Source: Bacteroidales bacterium (GTDB lineage Bacteria; Bacteroidota; Bacteroidia; Bacteroidales; P3). Taken from it: a stretch of DNA of 52,098 bases. Within the stretch, counting starts at the first letter, position 1. Each line of letters starts with the position of its first letter. The position numbers and the translations under genes were made by a program. The notes under the pieces are model-generated. The model was not told the DNA's origin. It did no database searches and saw only the letters and a program-made list of their open reading frames with translations. Below are positions 16,764 to 25,481 of this stretch, in pieces. Location: assembly GCA_017962615.1 (NCBI GenBank), contig JAGCUZ010000005.1, positions 1 to 52,098 on the forward strand, read 5' to 3'.

Positions 16764-16937
16764 CACACAGGCATTTCTGCAGCTGGCAAAAAATATTTCC
16801 GCCATATCATAAAAAGTTCGTATCTTTGCAGCCTGAAAAAACGGTAATAACATTGATGAACGCAACGCAAATTACCGTCAAAAACATTTCGGAATAAACA
16901 TTATAACATTAATCCTAAAAACCAAAACTACACAATT
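16764..16937. other. rubrerythrin promoter and leader region
   Basis: Contains the TATCTTTG box at 16821-16828 and a leader of roughly 100 bases that is A-rich before the ATG at 16938. An inverted pair acggtaat (16840-16847) / attaccgt (16871-16878) could fold into a leader hairpin. Confidence 0.45.
16821..16828 (+). promoter_or_regulatory. rubrerythrin promoter, -7 box TATCTTTG
   Basis: Matches the Bacteroidota -7 consensus. The inferred transcription start is about 100 bases before the ATG. No clear -33 element. Confidence 0.5.
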
Positions 16938-17480
16938 ATGAGCAAAAAGTTTATCTGCCCCGTGTGCGGCTACGTCTATGAGGGCGACACCATGCCCGAG
17001 AAATGCCCCATCTGCGGCAAGCAAATGCAGGAAGTGAAGGAAGACATCAAGACCTGGGCCGCCGAGCATATCGTCGGCGTCGCCAAGGATGCCCCCGAAG
17101 ACATCAAGGCCGACCTGCGCATGAACTTCGAAGGCGAGTGCAAAGAGGTGGGCATGTACCTGGCCATGGCCCGCGTGGCCCATCGCGAAGGCTACCCCGA
17201 GGTGGGTCTCTACTGGGAGAAAGCCGCCTTCGAGGAGGCCGAGCACGCCGCCAAGTTCGCCGAGCTTCTCGGTGAAGTGCTGACCGACAGCACCGCCCAG
17301 AACCTCAAGATGCGCGTCGACGCCGAGTACGGCGCCACCGCCGGCAAGACCGACCTCGCCAAGCGCGCCAAAGCCCTCAACCTCGACGCCATCCACGACA
17401 CCGTCCACGAGATGGCCCGCGACGAGGCTCGCCACGGCAAAGCCCTCGAAGGCCTGCTAAACCGCTATTTCACGAAGTAA
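16938..17480 (+). CDS. reverse-type rubrerythrin
   Basis: A 180-residue protein with an N-terminal rubredoxin-like domain ([20 protein letters not shown], residues about 8-27) followed by the di-iron ferritin-like domain. The iron-ligand helices are [32 protein letters not shown] and [15 protein letters not shown]. Rubredoxin at the N-terminus is the reverse rubrerythrin order. These proteins act as NAD(P)H- or ferredoxin-linked peroxidases that protect anaerobes from hydrogen peroxide. It is monocistronic, with its own promoter and a strong terminator at 17532. Confidence 0.93.
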   Translation: MSKKFICPVCGYVYEGDTMPEKCPICGKQMQEVKEDIKTWAAEHIVGVAKDAPEDIKADLRMNFEGECKEVGMYLAMARVAHREGYPEVGLYWEKAAFEEAEHAAKFAELLGEVLTDSTAQNLKMRVDAEYGATAGKTDLAKRAKALNLDAIHDTVHEMARDEARHGKALEGLLNRYFTK

Positions 17481-17531
17481 CAAGCCCAAGCGGTGCCCCA
17501 AAGCAGTGCACCGTCCAAGCAGCATCCAACA

Positions 17532-17562
17532 AGAAAAGGGAGCCCCCTCGGCTCCCTTTTCT
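17532..17562 (+). terminator. rubrerythrin terminator
   Basis: Perfect 13-bp arms agaaaagggagcc / ggctcccttttct around a 5-base loop, followed by atttc. It starts 52 bases after the stop codon. Confidence 0.8.
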
Positions 17563-17623
17563 ATTTCCCACCGCCACCACCGGATACCACCGTATTCCGG
17601 ACCCTTTTCCGGCATAAACAAAG

Positions 17624-17726
17624 GGTACATATAGAGTATATAAGGAGATGGTAAAGAGTTGGTCCCACCAACTCCTTATCAACTATATACTTACGATTTA
17701 CGTTCTATATACCAAAATCGGGGTGC
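17624..17726 (+). repeat. dispersed hairpin repeat, copy B
   Basis: 82 bases (17645-17726) are identical to 35261-35342, covering the hairpin gagttggt-ccc-accaactc and the words atatacttacgatttacg and ttctatataccaaaatcggg. The flank from ggtacat onward is partly shared. Same orientation as copy C, opposite to copy A. Confidence 0.85.
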
Positions 17727-17992
17727 GGAGGAGGTGAATTTTTGGTTTGATTCGGCGTGGTATTATATTGATTGTCAGCAACATTACAAAGAAATACGGA
17801 TGCAGATGGCGGTGCATGGGGTGAAATTTGCAAAAACGGCGTGATGGGGGTGGTTCGAGGGGTGGATTGGACGGTTTCGGGCGGGGAAAGAATGTTGGGT
17901 AAAATATGCACTGTTTGCAGTTTTGCAACTAACTGTTACTTAGTAAGTAGCAGCAAACGCAGGGAGAGAATCGGGACAATAATGTTTTTTTA

Positions 17993-18025
17993 TTGTTATT
18001 ATATTGAAAAAAAAGTGTATCTTTG
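17993..18025 (+). promoter_or_regulatory. promoter of the 2-oxoacid oxidoreductase operon
   Basis: TTG at 17993-17995 and TATCTTTG at 18018-18025, spacing 22, in a very A/T-rich segment. The ferredoxin ATG follows 57 bases later. Confidence 0.5.
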
Positions 18026-18082
18026 CATTCCCCGAATATAGTGTTCTGGCAAATCAATTATTAATCTTATAAAACTAAAATT

Positions 18083-18301
18083 ATGGCATTTAAAGGACAA
18101 ATCGTAATCGATACCGAGCACTGCAAAGGCTGCGGCGTATGCCTCGAAGCATGCCCGATGCACTGCATCGAGTTGTCGAAAAATGTAAACGGCAAGGGCT
18201 ATAACTACACCCATGTGGTCAACGAGAACTGCATCGGCTGCGCCAGCTGCGCGATAGTCTGCCCTGACGGCGTGATTTCCGTCTACAAAGTCAAATGTTA
18301 A
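18083..18301 (+). CDS. 2x[4Fe-4S] ferredoxin subunit of 2-oxoacid:ferredoxin oxidoreductase
   Basis: A 72-residue protein with two clusters of cysteine ligands: CKGCGVCLEACPMHCIEL and CIGCASCAIVCPDGVISV. It is the delta subunit that carries electrons from the thiamin enzyme to ferredoxin. It is the first gene of a four-gene operon in the order delta, alpha, beta, gamma, typical of the Kor/Vor enzymes of Bacteroidales. Start at ATG 18083. Confidence 0.9.
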   Translation: MAFKGQIVIDTEHCKGCGVCLEACPMHCIELSKNVNGKGYNYTHVVNENCIGCASCAIVCPDGVISVYKVKC

Positions 18302-18323
18302 ACAAGTAAAAAGAGAAATAGCA

Positions 18324-19406
18324 ATGGCAAAAGAACTGAAATTAATGAAGGGCAACGAAGCTATTGCCCGTGCAATGATTGCCAGCGGTACGGATGGCTA
18401 CTTCGGCTATCCTATCACTCCGCAGTCGGAAGTTATGGAAACCCTGATGGCCGAGAAGCCGTGGGAGACCACCGGCATGGTGGTGCTTCAGGCTGAGTCG
18501 GAGCTGGCGTCGATCAACATGGTTTACGGCGGTGCCGCCACAGGCAAGAAGGTGGCCACGTCGAGTTCGTCGCCCGGAATCTCGCTGATGCAGGAAGGCC
18601 TGACCTACCTGGCCGGTGCCGAGATTCCCTGCGTGGTGATGAACGCCATGCGCGGCGGTCCCGGACTGGGCACCATCCAGCCTGCGCAGAGCGACTATTT
18701 CCAGAGCGTGAAGGGCGGCGGCCACGGCGACTATCAGCTGTACACCATCGCTCCGTCGAGCGTGCAGGAGATGTACGACTTCGTGTTCGACGCCTGGGAC
18801 ATCGCCTTCAAGTATCGCAACCCGGTGCTCATCCTCACCGACGGTGCCATCGGCCAGTGCATGGAGAAGTGCTACACGCGCGACTATGTGCCCCGCTGGA
18901 CGGAGGAGGAGCGTCGCGCCAAGGCGCCTTGGGCCACTTGGGGCAAACCTGCCAACCGTCAGCACAACATCATCACTTCGCTTGAGCTTGACAGTGCCCG
19001 CCAGGAGGTCTTCAACGAGAAACTTCAGAAGAAATACCGCGAGATGGAGGAGCACGAGGTGCGTTTCGAGGCTCTGAACTGCGACGATGCCGAGTATATC
19101 TTCGTGGCCTACGGCACCAGCGCCCGCATTGCCATGAAATCCATGGAGCTGGCCCGCGCCAAGGGCTTGAAGGTGGGCCTGCTGCGCCTCATCACCCTGT
19201 TCCCGTTCCCCAAGAAGGAGATTGCCCGCCTTGCCAAGCAGGCCAAGGGCATGCTCTGCGTTGAGATGAGCGCCGGCCAGATGATCGAGGATGTGAAGCT
19301 GGCTGCCGAGTGCAAGATTCCCATCGAGCACTACGGCCGTTTCGGCGGCATCATACCTACGCCCGAGGAGGTCCTCGAAGCAATGGAACAGAAAATCATT
19401 AAGTAA
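18324..19406 (+). CDS. vorB: 2-oxoacid:ferredoxin oxidoreductase, alpha subunit (VorB/KorA type)
   Basis: A 360-residue alpha subunit. The pyrimidine-binding region begins KLMKGNEAIARAMIASGTDG and continues with FGYPITPQSEVMETLM, the YPITPS-like motif of this enzyme class. VATSSSSPGISLMQEGLTYL and NAMRGGPGLGTIQPAQSDYF are further conserved stretches. The C-terminal domain (VAYGTSARIAMKSMELARAK) is the transketolase-like third domain. The enzyme oxidatively decarboxylates a 2-oxoacid with CoA and ferredoxin, or runs reductively. Whether it prefers 2-oxoglutarate or branched-chain oxoacids cannot be read from sequence. Confidence 0.9.
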   Translation: MAKELKLMKGNEAIARAMIASGTDGYFGYPITPQSEVMETLMAEKPWETTGMVVLQAESELASINMVYGGAATGKKVATSSSSPGISLMQEGLTYLAGAEIPCVVMNAMRGGPGLGTIQPAQSDYFQSVKGGGHGDYQLYTIAPSSVQEMYDFVFDAWDIAFKYRNPVLILTDGAIGQCMEKCYTRDYVPRWTEEERRAKAPWATWGKPANRQHNIITSLELDSARQEVFNEKLQKKYREMEEHEVRFEALNCDDAEYIFVAYGTSARIAMKSMELARAKGLKVGLLRLITLFPFPKKEIARLAKQAKGMLCVEMSAGQMIEDVKLAAECKIPIEHYGRFGGIIPTPEEVLEAMEQKIIK

Positions 19407-19432
19407 TCTTTTGAAAATTGAATTTTAGAATC

Positions 19433-20257
19433 ATGGCAAACGATATAGTAAAACCCGAAAACCTGGTTTACACTAAAACCAAAGTGCTGACCGACAATGT
19501 TATGCACTATTGCCCCGGATGCGGACACGGCACGGCTCACCGCATCATCGCCGAGGTTATCGACGAGATGGGAATCCAAGACAAGACCGTCGGTGTGTCT
19601 CCCGTGGGATGCTCGGTGATGGCATACAACTATTTTGACGTGGACTTCCAGGAGGCAGCCCACGGCCGCGCCCCTGCAGTGGCCACGGCCATCAAGAGGC
19701 TCAACCCCGACCTGTTTGTCTTCACCTACCAGGGTGACGGCGACCTGGCCGCCATCGGCACCGCCGAGACCATCCACGCTGCCAACCGCGGCGAGAACAT
19801 CACCATGGTGTTCATCAACAACGGTATCTACGGTATGACCGGCGGACAGATGGCTCCCACCACCCTCGTTGGCATGAAGTCGGCCACGACGCCTTACGGC
19901 CGCCGCGTTGACCTGAACGGCTACCCGCTCCGCATCACCGAGCTGCTGGCCACGCTGCCGGGCACCTACTACGTGACCCGCCAGAGCGTCCACACTCCGG
20001 CCAACGTGCGCAAAGCCAAGGCTGCCATGCGCAAGGCTTTCGAGAACCAGAAGCTCGGCAAGGGCCTCTCGTTCGTGGAGATAGTGAGCAGCTGCAACAG
20101 CGGCTGGAAGATGACTCCGGTGCAGGCCAACAAATGGATGGAAGAGAACATGTTCCCCAACTACCCGCTGGGCGACATCAAGGTGGACGGCAAGATTGCC
20201 GAGGGCATCACCGCCGACCGTCTCGTGGTTTCGAATCCGTTAACTGTCGTAAAATAA
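19433..20257 (+). CDS. vorA: 2-oxoacid:ferredoxin oxidoreductase, beta (thiamin diphosphate) subunit
   Basis: A 274-residue beta subunit. The first conserved cysteines lie in HYCPGCGHGTAHRIIAEVID. The thiamin diphosphate/Mg motif is TYQGDGDLAAIGTAETIHAA followed by FINNGIYGMTGGQMAPTT, with GDGD and the N-x-Y pattern intact. I use the ATG at 19433 (MANDIVKPENLV); a TTG in the same frame at 19418 is less likely. It follows the alpha gene by 26 bases. A 11-bp hairpin separates it from the gamma gene. Confidence 0.92.
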   Translation: MANDIVKPENLVYTKTKVLTDNVMHYCPGCGHGTAHRIIAEVIDEMGIQDKTVGVSPVGCSVMAYNYFDVDFQEAAHGRAPAVATAIKRLNPDLFVFTYQGDGDLAAIGTAETIHAANRGENITMVFINNGIYGMTGGQMAPTTLVGMKSATTPYGRRVDLNGYPLRITELLATLPGTYYVTRQSVHTPANVRKAKAAMRKAFENQKLGKGLSFVEIVSSCNSGWKMTPVQANKWMEENMFPNYPLGDIKVDGKIAEGITADRLVVSNPLTVVK

Positions 20258-20268
20258 ATTAATAATCA

Positions 20269-20296
20269 CGTGCAGGGTGTAGGTTCACCCTGCACG
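20269..20296 (+). promoter_or_regulatory. intra-operon hairpin between beta and gamma genes
   Basis: cgtgcagggtg and caccctgcacg form a perfect 11-bp stem with a 6-base loop. There is no T-run after it; acgcaaaaaacaaag follows. It lies 11 bases after the beta stop and 17 before the gamma ATG. An mRNA-processing or stabilising element, or partial attenuator, fits better than a terminator. Confidence 0.55.
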
Positions 20297-20313
20297 CAAA
20301 AAACAAAGATATC

Positions 20314-20865
20314 ATGACTGAAGAATTGATTATCGCCGGTTTCGGAGGACAGGGAGTCCTCTCCATGGGCAAGATTCTTGCCTACTCTGGCGTCATGGAA
20401 GATAAAGAGGTCTGCTGGATGCCTTCGTATGGTCCCGAGCAGCGCGGCGGCACGGCCAACGTCACCGTCATCGTCAGCGACGAGCGTATCTGCTCGCCCA
20501 TCATCAGCAAGTACGACACCGCTATAGTGCTCAACCAGCAGTCGCTCGACAAGTTCGAGAACAGCGTGAAGCCCGGCGGTATGCTTATCTACGACCCCAA
20601 CGGCATCACCCACGAGCCTACCCGCAAGGACATCAACATCTATAAGATCGCCGCTACCGAGAAGGCTCAGGAGATGGGCATCTCGAAGGTGTTCAACATG
20701 GTGGTTCTGGGCGGCTTCCTGAAGCTGAAACCCATTGTGGGCTCGGAGTTCATCCACAAGGGACTCGAGAAATCGCTCCCCGAGCGTCACCACAACCTCA
20801 TCCCGCAGAACGAGCAGGCTATCGAGCTGGGCAAAGGCCTCATCGAGCCGGTGCACGTGCTGTAA
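20314..20865 (+). CDS. vorC: 2-oxoacid:ferredoxin oxidoreductase, gamma subunit
   Basis: A 183-residue gamma subunit of the pyruvate/2-oxoacid oxidoreductase gamma family. The nucleotide-like loop IIAGFGGQGVLSMGKILAYS opens the protein, and MPSYGPEQRGGTANVTVIVS is the second conserved motif. It completes the four-subunit enzyme. It ends the operon, and a terminator follows at 20889. Confidence 0.92.
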   Translation: MTEELIIAGFGGQGVLSMGKILAYSGVMEDKEVCWMPSYGPEQRGGTANVTVIVSDERICSPIISKYDTAIVLNQQSLDKFENSVKPGGMLIYDPNGITHEPTRKDINIYKIAATEKAQEMGISKVFNMVVLGGFLKLKPIVGSEFIHKGLEKSLPERHHNLIPQNEQAIELGKGLIEPVHVL

Positions 20866-20888
20866 GCATTTCCTGCTACACAAAGAGA

Positions 20889-20925
20889 CAGAGGCGTTTC
20901 CTGAATCGGGAACGCCTCTGTTTTA
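20889..20925 (+). terminator. terminator of the oxidoreductase operon
   Basis: cagaggcgtt / aacgcctctg arms with a 12-base loop, then tttta, 24 bases after the gamma stop. Confidence 0.8.
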
Positions 20926-20992
20926 TTTGGTGGCCGACAAGCCGCATGCATGCAGTCTTTGGCATGAGTGTGAGTATATTCGGCATTATTTT

Positions 20993-21000
20993 TAAATTTG
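20993..21000 (+). promoter_or_regulatory. -7 box TAAATTTG before ftsE
   Basis: Matches the consensus; lies 77 bases before the ATG at 21078. A second T-rich box, tattttgc, is at 21010-21017. The -33 element is unclear. Confidence 0.4.
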
Positions 21001-21077
21001 CACAATATATATTTTGCGTAATATATAATAAATAGCGCGGGCTTGCGTTTCTACTTACGAAAACAATATCAGCCATA

Positions 21078-21806
21078 ATGGAAACGAGCACAACACAAAA
21101 CGTTAACGACAACGGATCAGCCGAGGCCGTAAAACCGAAAAACATAATATCGCTGCGCGGTGTAAGCATCTGCCATGAATCGGGACCCATACTTACCAAT
21201 GTGAGCTTCGACATGGCCGAAGGCGAGTTCGCCTACCTTATAGGCAAGAGCGGGGCAGGCAAGACCTCGCTGATGCGCAGCCTCTACGCCAACCAGTACA
21301 TAGGCGAGGGCGAGGCCGAGGTGTGCGGCTACGACCTGTGCCACATACGCCGCCGCCATATACCCATGCTGCGCCGCAAGATAGGCATTGTCTTTCAGAA
21401 CTTCCGCCTGCTGGACGACCGCAACGTGTACGACAACCTGTTCTTTGTGCTGCGAGCCACCGGCTGGAAGAACCGCACGGAGATTGACAACCAGATAATG
21501 CGCACCCTTACGGCTGTTGGCATTGCCGACAAGGCCACGTGTGCTACCTACCAGCTCTCCGAAGGCGAGCAGCAACGCGTGGGCATAGCCCGGGCCATAA
21601 TCAACAGTCCCAGCCTTATACTGGCCGACGAGCCCACGGGCAACCTCGACCCCATAACCTCGGGCGAAATCATGACGCTCCTGACGCAGATAAACCAGCA
21701 GCAGCATGTAACCATGCTTATATCCACGCACGACTTCATGATGATCGACAAGTTCCCCTCGCGCGTGCTGTGCTGCGAGAACGGCACCGTGGTCGACACG
21801 GAATAA
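21078..21806 (+). CDS. ftsE: FtsE-type cell-division ABC ATPase
   Basis: A 242-residue ABC ATPase with a polar N-terminal extension of about 25 residues. Walker A is [17 protein letters not shown], the Q-loop is [16 protein letters not shown], the signature is [14 protein letters not shown], and Walker B is [12 protein letters not shown] with the H-loop in STHDF. The RNVYDN and EPTGNLD motifs and the small size fit FtsE, which with FtsX controls peptidoglycan hydrolases at the division septum. No ftsX is adjacent in this window. The signature has E where most ABC proteins have G (LSGGQ), seen also in some FtsE proteins. Confidence 0.85.
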   Translation: METSTTQNVNDNGSAEAVKPKNIISLRGVSICHESGPILTNVSFDMAEGEFAYLIGKSGAGKTSLMRSLYANQYIGEGEAEVCGYDLCHIRRRHIPMLRRKIGIVFQNFRLLDDRNVYDNLFFVLRATGWKNRTEIDNQIMRTLTAVGIADKATCATYQLSEGEQQRVGIARAIINSPSLILADEPTGNLDPITSGEIMTLLTQINQQQHVTMLISTHDFMMIDKFPSRVLCCENGTVVDTE

Positions 21807-21849
21807 ACAAGCAAACATATCAACATTAAACATATCAACATATCAACAC

Positions 21850-22773
21850 ATGAAACGTATAGCAATAATCCTTGTGGCAGCAATGATGGTGGTGCCGGGT
21901 TTTGTCCAGGCGCAGAGCAACAAGAAAGGCAAAGTGGTGTCGCCCGTGATAGAGGGGAAGAACAAAGTGAGGGAGATAAACTACGACACGATATGCAAGT
22001 TCACCACCTTCAATCCCAAGCTGGTGTACTACTGCAACTTCGACTATTCGAAGCTTACTGAGATTCTCGACCATCGCAAACCCGAATGGGGCACCTTCCG
22101 TCCGGTGATGAACTACCTGCAGGTGTCCGGCCGCGCGCCTATGCGCATCTGCGCCATCTATGCCATCAACCCCGACTACAACGACGAGACCGGCCGCCAG
22201 GCACTGCTCGACTCGGCCAGGATAGATGCCGTGGCACAGCTCAAGACCCTCGAGCAGTGGATGAAAGACAAAGACATGAAGAACAAGCTGCAGCTCAACG
22301 TGGCGCAGATTGACTACCGCTACTGGAAAGGCGACAGCTACTTCACCCAGGATCGTCCCAAGGAGGACCTCATCCATGTGGGCGTCATCCTCTACTTCGG
22401 CAGCAAGAAAATCAACCTATTCCCCAGCGCCTCCGACGGTGCAAGGACTTTCAACGACGTGAAGTTCTTCCCCAACGACGCCACCGTGCAGCCGTCGTAC
22501 GACGATATGCTCGACGACCTCGCACAGTACCTCAAGGAAGATGAGCGGCTCGAGGTGCTGCTCATCGGCCACAGCGACAACGTCGGCACCGACGCCTACA
22601 ACAAAGGCCTCTCGCGCCAGCGCGCCACCGAGGTGAAGAAAGCCCTCATCAGCCGCGGCGTGCCCGAGTTTCGCATAGAGATCGAGGCCCGCGGCGACAG
22701 CGAACCCCTAGGCGACAACAAGACCTACGAAGGCCGCATAGCCAACAACCGCGTGAACGTAAAGATACAATAA
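21850..22773 (+). CDS. OmpA-family outer-membrane protein
   Basis: A 307-residue protein with a signal peptide ([20 protein letters not shown], cleavage probably after AQA). The middle region is of unknown type. A C-terminal OmpA peptidoglycan-binding domain contains [35 protein letters not shown] and [12 protein letters not shown]. The D and R of the peptidoglycan anchor motif are present. It probably ties the outer membrane to the wall. It is followed by a dispersed intergenic repeat (22774). Confidence 0.85.
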   Translation: MKRIAIILVAAMMVVPGFVQAQSNKKGKVVSPVIEGKNKVREINYDTICKFTTFNPKLVYYCNFDYSKLTEILDHRKPEWGTFRPVMNYLQVSGRAPMRICAIYAINPDYNDETGRQALLDSARIDAVAQLKTLEQWMKDKDMKNKLQLNVAQIDYRYWKGDSYFTQDRPKEDLIHVGVILYFGSKKINLFPSASDGARTFNDVKFFPNDATVQPSYDDMLDDLAQYLKEDERLEVLLIGHSDNVGTDAYNKGLSRQRATEVKKALISRGVPEFRIEIEARGDSEPLGDNKTYEGRIANNRVNVKIQ

Positions 22774-22860
22774 TAGTTCTAAGTTGTTAGTTTTAAGTTT
22801 TAAGTGGCTGACGCGGTTATAATTTTTAATTTCTATCGCATCTATAACCTCTAACCCTTT
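22774..22860 (+). repeat. dispersed intergenic repeat, copy 1 (agttctaagtt family)
   Basis: Reads tagttctaagttgttagt, then ttttaagtggctgacgc, a poly-A/T spacer, and tctatcgcatctataacc. The same blocks recur at 24230, 25366, 28764 and, inverted and partial, at 43004. It starts on the base after the OmpA-family stop. Confidence 0.75.
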
Positions 22861-22862
22861 TA

Positions 22863-23759
22863 TTGGACAACAAGTCGCTATACAAAGATCTGTGCCAAAG
22901 CGAAGGCAGCCGCATACCACTGTTTCAGCAGCATTGGTGGATGGAGGCTGTGTGCGAAGGCAAACGGTGGGATGTGCTTCTCGACAGGGATGCCGACGGC
23001 ACCGTCCGAGCGGCTCTGCCCTATCTTATCGGCCGTAAGATGGGGCTGCGCTATGTGATAATGCCGCAGCTTACGCAGTTCGGCGGCCCATGGCTGCGCA
23101 GCGGCTCTATGGAGGAGGAGATGTTGGCAGCCAAGCGGCTCATCGCTCAGCTTAAGAGGCTGCGCCTTACCTATTACCAGCAAAACTTCGCGCCTGAGGT
23201 GACCAACTGGCTGCCTTTCTACTGGGCGGGCTACCGGCAAACCACCCGCTACACCTACCGCCTCAGCGACATATCCAATACCCAGGAGGTATTCAACCGT
23301 TTCGACCCTTCGCGCCGCCAGCGCCAGATACAAAAGCTCGAAGGCAAGCTGCGAGAGGTGGAGATGTCGGCAAGCGAGTTTGCCGACTTCCATATTTCCT
23401 ATTGGGCCTCGAGAGGCCGCAAAGACTTGCTTTCGCGCAGTTTTATGCTGCGGGTTACGCAAACCGCCTTGGACCGCGGGCAGGGACTGCTCATGGCCTT
23501 GGCCGACGAGGACGGGGTTGTTCAGGGCGCACGCTTCGTGGTGTTCGACGACCGATGCGCCTATTCTCTGCTGTCGGCCCTACGGCCCGGCCATCCCAAC
23601 GGCACCTCGGCAATGCTTTTCTGGCAGATTATATGCCGCCTGTCGGGACGCACCAAGGCTTTCGACTTCGAGGGCAGCATGGACCCCGGCATAGAGCAGT
23701 CCTACCGCCTCTACGGCGCCACCCAGGTTCCCTACTTCCGTATCACCAAACTGCTATGA
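22863..23759 (+). CDS. FemAB/GNAT-like acyltransferase family protein
   Basis: A 298-residue protein resembling the GNAT-fold peptidyl- or acyl-transferases of the FemAB/BioF2-like group. PLFQQHWWMEAVCEGKRWDV is the typical opening, followed by LPYLIGRKMGLRYVIMPQLT, FDPSRRQRQIQKLEG and the C-terminal GNAT core around LPGHPNGTSAM-like sequence (actual: LRPGHPNGTSAMLFWQII) and FDFEGSMDPGIEQSYRLYGA. The start is a TTG at 22863; the N-terminal residues up to PLFQQ match the family, which supports it. The stop overlaps the rlmH ATG (ATGA), so the two genes are coupled. The acceptor is unknown. Confidence 0.72.
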   Translation: MDNKSLYKDLCQSEGSRIPLFQQHWWMEAVCEGKRWDVLLDRDADGTVRAALPYLIGRKMGLRYVIMPQLTQFGGPWLRSGSMEEEMLAAKRLIAQLKRLRLTYYQQNFAPEVTNWLPFYWAGYRQTTRYTYRLSDISNTQEVFNRFDPSRRQRQIQKLEGKLREVEMSASEFADFHISYWASRGRKDLLSRSFMLRVTQTALDRGQGLLMALADEDGVVQGARFVVFDDRCAYSLLSALRPGHPNGTSAMLFWQIICRLSGRTKAFDFEGSMDPGIEQSYRLYGATQVPYFRITKLL

Positions 23760-24229
23760 ATATTAAACTTATCGTTGTAGGAAAGACTGACGAGGAATAC
23801 CTCCGCGAAGGCATCGCAAAATACGAAGCCCGCCTTTCGCACTACGCTGGCTTCAAGATAGAGGAGATACCCGCCCTGCGTGACCAGCGGAGGGCATCGC
23901 CCGCCACGGTGCGCGAACGCGAGGCGGCGCTTATCCTGAAGCGTATCGAGGGCATTGACCGCGTGGTGCTACTCGACGAGCACGGCAAGGAGCACACAAG
24001 CGTCGGCTTCGCCGAATACCTTCAGCGGCAGATGAACAGCGGCCTGCGCTCGCTGGCTTTCGTGGTGGGCGGTGCCTACGGCTTTGCGCCCGAAGTGTAC
24101 GCCGCCGCCAACGACAAAATATCCCTCTCGCAGATGACTTTCAACCACCAGATGGTGCGGCTTTTCTTTGCCGAACAGCTGTACCGCGCCTTCACCATCC
24201 TTAACCACGAGCCATATCACAATGAGTAG
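23756..24229 (+). CDS. rlmH: 23S rRNA pseudouridine-1915 N3-methyltransferase
   Basis: A 157-residue SPOUT methyltransferase. MNIKLIVVGKTDEEYLREGI is the family start, VVLLDEHGKEHTSVGFAEYL the middle, and the knotted SAM-binding part FVVGGAYGFAPEVYAAANDK, then SQMTFNHQMVRLFFAEQLYR, closes it. RlmH methylates pseudouridine in helix 69 of 23S rRNA. Its ATG lies within the stop of the preceding gene. Confidence 0.96.
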   Translation: MNIKLIVVGKTDEEYLREGIAKYEARLSHYAGFKIEEIPALRDQRRASPATVREREAALILKRIEGIDRVVLLDEHGKEHTSVGFAEYLQRQMNSGLRSLAFVVGGAYGFAPEVYAAANDKISLSQMTFNHQMVRLFFAEQLYRAFTILNHEPYHNE

Positions 24230-24345
24230 TTATTAGTTCTAAGTTATTAGTTTTAAGCAGCTGGCGCGCCACATTCTATCGCATCTATAACATCTATCAT
24301 ATCTATAACATCTATCGCATCTATAACCTATAACCCATAACCTTT
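24230..24345 (+). repeat. dispersed intergenic repeat, copy 2
   Basis: Contains agttctaagttattagttt, then taagcagctggcgcgcc (a diverged form of the ggctgacgc block). It has an expanded array of the nonamer-like words atctatcgc / atctataac over 24275-24330. Confidence 0.75.
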
Positions 24346-24348
24346 CTG

Positions 24349-25365
24349 ATGAAACACAACAAAGTACTGCTAATCTATACCGGAGGCACCATAGGCATGG
24401 TGCAGGACGAGAACGGCGCGTTGCACCCCTTCGCCCTCGAGCGCATATACGACGCCGTACCGCAGCTGAAGCACGCCAGCTACCACATCGACTCGTGTCA
24501 GCTGGAGCGTCTGATTGATTCGTCGAACATGTCGCCCAAGGTATGGGTCGACATAGCCGAAATCATCGAGCGCGAGTACGACAACTACGACGGCTTCGTG
24601 GTGCTGCACGGCACCGACACCATGGCCTACACCGCCTCGGCGCTGAGCTTCATGTTCGAGCACCTGGCAAAACCCATAGTGCTCACCGGCTCGCAGCTGC
24701 CCTTGGGCATGTTGCGCAGCGACGGCCGCGAGAACATGATATGCGCCCTCGAGATAGCATCCACCCACCTCTTCACCATACCCGAGGTGTGCATATTCTT
24801 CGAGAGCCGCCTCTACCGCGGCAACCGCAGCACCAAGGTGAGCGCCGAGGAGTTCGACGCTTTCGACTCGTTCAACTACCCGTCGCTAGCGCAGGCGGGC
24901 ATCAGCATCAACTGCCGCAGCGAGCTGGTGCTGCCGCTGCACACACTGCCGCTGCAGGTCCGCAAGACTTTCTGCACCGACATCGCCGTGCTCAAGCTCT
25001 TCCCCGGCATAACGCCACAGGTGGTGCACGCCGTACTCGACCTGCCGCAGCTCAAAGGCGTGATACTTGAGACCTACGGCTCGGGCAACGCCCCCACCGA
25101 GAGTTGGTTCATCGAAGCCGTGCAGCAAGCCATAGAGCGCGGCGTGACAATACTCGACGTAACGCAGTGCAAGTCGGGCGCAGTACAGCTGTGCCAATAC
25201 GAGGCCAGCTGCGACCTTAACCGCATCGGGGTGATAGGCGGGCACGACATCACCATCGAGGCTGCCGTCACCAAGATGATGTACCTCCTCGGCAACTATC
25301 CCGACGACCGCAAACTTGTAGAGAATCTATTCCACCAATCGCTGCGAGGCGAGATAACGATATAA
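24349..25365 (+). CDS. ansA: L-asparaginase, type I (cytoplasmic)
   Basis: A 338-residue asparaginase. The nucleophile motif VLLIYTGGTIGMVQDENGAL is at the N-terminus, and the second catalytic block is VVLHGTDTMAYTASALSFMF with the T-D pair. LTGSQLPLGMLRSDGRENMI is also conserved. No signal peptide is present, in agreement with the cytoplasmic type I enzyme. It hydrolyses asparagine to aspartate and ammonia. The length is normal for the family. Confidence 0.95.
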   Translation: MKHNKVLLIYTGGTIGMVQDENGALHPFALERIYDAVPQLKHASYHIDSCQLERLIDSSNMSPKVWVDIAEIIEREYDNYDGFVVLHGTDTMAYTASALSFMFEHLAKPIVLTGSQLPLGMLRSDGRENMICALEIASTHLFTIPEVCIFFESRLYRGNRSTKVSAEEFDAFDSFNYPSLAQAGISINCRSELVLPLHTLPLQVRKTFCTDIAVLKLFPGITPQVVHAVLDLPQLKGVILETYGSGNAPTESWFIEAVQQAIERGVTILDVTQCKSGAVQLCQYEASCDLNRIGVIGGHDITIEAAVTKMMYLLGNYPDDRKLVENLFHQSLRGEITI

Positions 25366-25478
25366 TTGATAGTTATAAGTTTTTAGTTTTAAGTTATTAG
25401 TGGCTGACGCAATTTTAATTTTTAATTGTTAATTTTTAATTTCTATCGCCTCTATCATATCTATAACCCTATTAATAC
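25366..25478 (+). repeat. dispersed intergenic repeat, copy 3
   Basis: Contains agttataagtttttagtttt, aagttattagtggctgacgc, an A/T spacer with taatttttaatt repeats, and tctatcgcctctatcat. It ends a few bases before the kinase ATG at 25482. Confidence 0.75.
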
Positions 25479-25481
25479 ACC

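Larger units (their letters stand above)
17563..18082. other. gene-free stretch with dispersed repeat copy B and vor promoter
   Basis: After the rubrerythrin terminator this stretch holds repeat copy B (17624-17726), about 270 bases without recognised features, and the promoter region before the ferredoxin gene. No coding sequence with protein-like character was found. Confidence 0.5.

Noticed and set aside
17659-18041. Small plus-strand frames around repeat copy B
   Set aside because: They start inside the repeat, differ between the copies and have no family features.
20266-20296. Hairpin in the oxidoreductase operon considered as a terminator
   Set aside because: No T-run follows, and an essential subunit gene lies downstream in the same operon.
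24266-24335. atctatcgc/atctataac words considered as CRISPR or VNTR array
   Set aside because: The words are too short and adjacent without spacers; they are part of a dispersed intergenic repeat.
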